From the NCBI GenBank assembly GCA_023135855.1, contig JAGLSH010000050.1:1-5728 (forward strand): 5,728 bases of DNA, given 5' to 3'. The stretch comes from Candidatus Omnitrophota bacterium (lineage in GTDB: Bacteria > Omnitrophota > Gorgyraeia > Duberdicusellales > 4484-171). The notes beneath the pieces are model-generated. The model was not told where the DNA came from. It searched no databases and saw nothing but the letters and a program-made list of their open reading frames with translations. Positions 4,398 through 5,728 of the stretch are shown in pieces (position 1 is the stretch's first letter; each line of letters opens with the position of its first letter). A program made the position numbers and the translations under genes.

Positions 4398-5728
4398 CTT
4401 TTAACCCCCCTAAGTATGCAAGATTTGTTGACATATCTTGAAATTTCTTTTTCTCCCGATTAACAATATCAGGAGAAGCTCGTTCTAAAAACTTTTCATT
4501 TTTTAGTTTTTTGGAAGTTGCGCCTAAAGCACTGTCTAAATTGTTAATCTTTTTATCTAGAGATTTAAGAAAAGCACTTAAATCAGCTGATTCCATATCT
4601 ATGTTCAAGGCTAAACCTTCACTTTCAAAAAGCACTCTTTTTAATTCTGTTACAAAACTTATTGATTCACTAAGGGTAAGACGTTTTATCCAGGTAATAT
4701 TGTCCTTCCAAATTTTCTCATTCTTTTGATGTAAACAGATGTTTAACCTTACTTTCTTTTGTCCTAAACCTAAATCTGCTTTTATATTGCGTAAGTTACG
4801 TATTACATTGATAAGTAAGGCAACTTCTTCGCCTTTAGTCTTAAGCTTATGTTTTATAGGCCAAGCTGACTTTACGATTGTTTTACCCAGGGTAAGCCCA
4901 GTGTTTTCACTAATTATAGAGAAAATTTCTTCAGTCAGGAAAGGCATTAAAGGGTGAAGTAACTTTATTGAATTTAGAAGAATATATATTAATACTTTTG
5001 CCTTATCAAGATTAACATTATCTTTAACAATCTCTATATACCAGTCACAAAAAACATGCCAAAAAAAGTCATATATTTTTTTAGTTGCTTCGTTTAACGA
5101 ATAACTATCAATCTTTTTCGAAACTTCATCAATTGTGCTATTTAACTCAGCTAATACCCAGTCATCAACAGAATCAAGATTATTAAACTTAAAGTCTTTT
5201 ATTTCTAAATTATTTTCATTAATTTTTAAAAGAATAAATCTGGTAGCGTTCCAAATTTTATTAGAAAAATTTCTACCAACTAAAAATTTCTCTTCATTTA
5301 AATAAGCATCTGAACCGCTAGCGGCAAGAAGCATTAGCGAGAATCTTAAGGCATCTGCACCAAACTTATCAATAATATCTAGTGGGTCAATTGTATTACC
5401 CAAAGACTTTGACATCTTTACTCCCTTCTCATCTCTTACAGTTCCGTGGATTAAGACATCTTCAAAGGGGATTTCCTTAGTAAATTCTAAGCTAGCCATA
5501 ATCATTCGAGCAACCCAGAAAAACAGAATTTCTGAAGCAGTAATAAGACAATTTGTAGGATAAAAATACTTTAGATCTTTTGTCTTCTCAGGCCAGCCAA
5601 AAGTTGCAAATGGCCAAAGCCAGCTTGAAAACCATGTGTCTAAAACATCCTCTTCGCCTTCAATCGGAATTCTATGCCCCCACCATATCTGGCGCGATAT
5701 ACACCAATCCCTGATATTTTCCATCCAG
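4384..5728 (-). CDS. valS: Valyl-tRNA synthetase, C-terminal part (5' end outside window)
   Basis: ValRS is a class I synthetase that charges tRNA-Val and edits threonine mischarging. The visible 447-448 codons start inside the catalytic domain; the N-terminal HIGH motif and editing domain lie beyond the window. Counting from the Met at 5722-5724 (preceded by an in-frame Trp codon, so not a true start), DWCISRQIWWGHRIP (6-20) and DVLDTWFSS (26-34) are ValRS signatures, and the class I KMSKS motif is at 103-107, followed by LGNTIDPLDIIDKFGADALR. The anticodon-binding helical domain spans about 187-290 (FWHVFCDWYIEIVK, HPLMPFLTEEIF). The lysine-rich coiled-coil tRNA arm typical of ValRS is at about 381-440, separating it from IleRS and LeuRS. 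Oddly, GHRIP and DVLDTWFSS are only five residues apart; other ValRS have some 25-45 there, often metal-binding. The 3' end overlaps nadC by 14 bases. Confidence 0.96.
   Translation of the reverse strand, partial: WMENIRDWCISRQIWWGHRIPIEGEEDVLDTWFSSWLWPFATFGWPEKTKDLKYFYPTNCLITASEILFFWVARMIMASLEFTKEIPFEDVLIHGTVRDEKGVKMSKSLGNTIDPLDIIDKFGADALRFSLMLLAASGSDAYLNEEKFLVGRNFSNKIWNATRFILLKINENNLEIKDFKFNNLDSVDDWVLAELNSTIDEVSKKIDSYSLNEATKKIYDFFWHVFCDWYIEIVKDNVNLDKAKVLIYILLNSIKLLHPLMPFLTEEIFSIISENTGLTLGKTIVKSAWPIKHKLKTKGEEVALLINVIRNLRNIKADLGLGQKKVRLNICLHQKNEKIWKDNITWIKRLTLSESISFVTELKRVLFESEGLALNIDMESADLSAFLKSLDKKINNLDSALGATSKKLKNEKFLERASPDIVNREKKKFQDMSTNLAYLGGLKDVFK
4405..4411 (-). promoter_or_regulatory. 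nadC ribosome site embedded in the valS coding end
   Basis: Minus-strand AGGGGGG sits seven bases before the nadC ATG (4395-4397) and is supplied by the Gly-Gly codons near the valS C-terminus. With the 14-base gene overlap it suggests translational coupling of nadC to valS. Confidence 0.6.

Noticed and set aside
4511..4957. Two plus-strand frames of 72 codons each
   Set aside because: Both are antisense to the valS C-terminal half; they reflect the AT-rich lysine-rich coding of valS.

Overview
This is an AT-rich bacterial chromosomal segment in which every supported gene lies on the minus strand. In transcription order (right to left) they are valS (5' end cut by the window edge), nadC, a 260-base intergenic stretch packed with inverted repeats, uvrB, coaX and groES. 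All are housekeeping genes. There is no phage, transposase, CRISPR or toxin-antitoxin gene here. CIRCE control of groES together with a type III pantothenate kinase fits many bacterial phyla and argues against an enterobacterium. The short GC-rich intergenic hairpins in an AT-rich background resemble those of uncultured candidate-phylum genomes; Omnitrophota is one guess, at low confidence, from overall feel rather than a diagnostic marker.

Layout by region. Bases 1-71 hold hairpin or repeat sequence downstream of groES. groES (72-359) has its own well-formed heat-shock control region at 360-487: a GGAGGT ribosome site, a CIRCE operator, and a sigma-A-type promoter whose -35 box lies ten bases beyond the coaX stop codon. 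coaX (477-1205) follows uvrB (1273-3261) after a 67-base gap containing four tandem 8-base units. Bases 3262-3530 hold at least four separate stem-loops and no convincing gene. nadC (3531-4397) overlaps the end of valS (4384-5728) by 14 bases, so the two are probably translationally coupled.

Functionally the segment joins cofactor synthesis (NadC for NAD, CoaX for CoA) with translation (ValRS), nucleotide excision repair (UvrB) and protein folding (GroES). valS-nadC and uvrB-coaX could be one transcript; I see no convincing internal promoter or intrinsic terminator. groES is clearly an independent HrcA-controlled unit.

The most interesting points are the nested stem-loop block between nadC and uvrB, which shares short words with the hairpin at the left edge; the ValRS, which lacks the segment normally found between the GHRIP and DVLDTWFSS motifs; and the GC-rich stem-loop that sits where the uvrB ribosome site should be. 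I found no clearly new multi-gene system.
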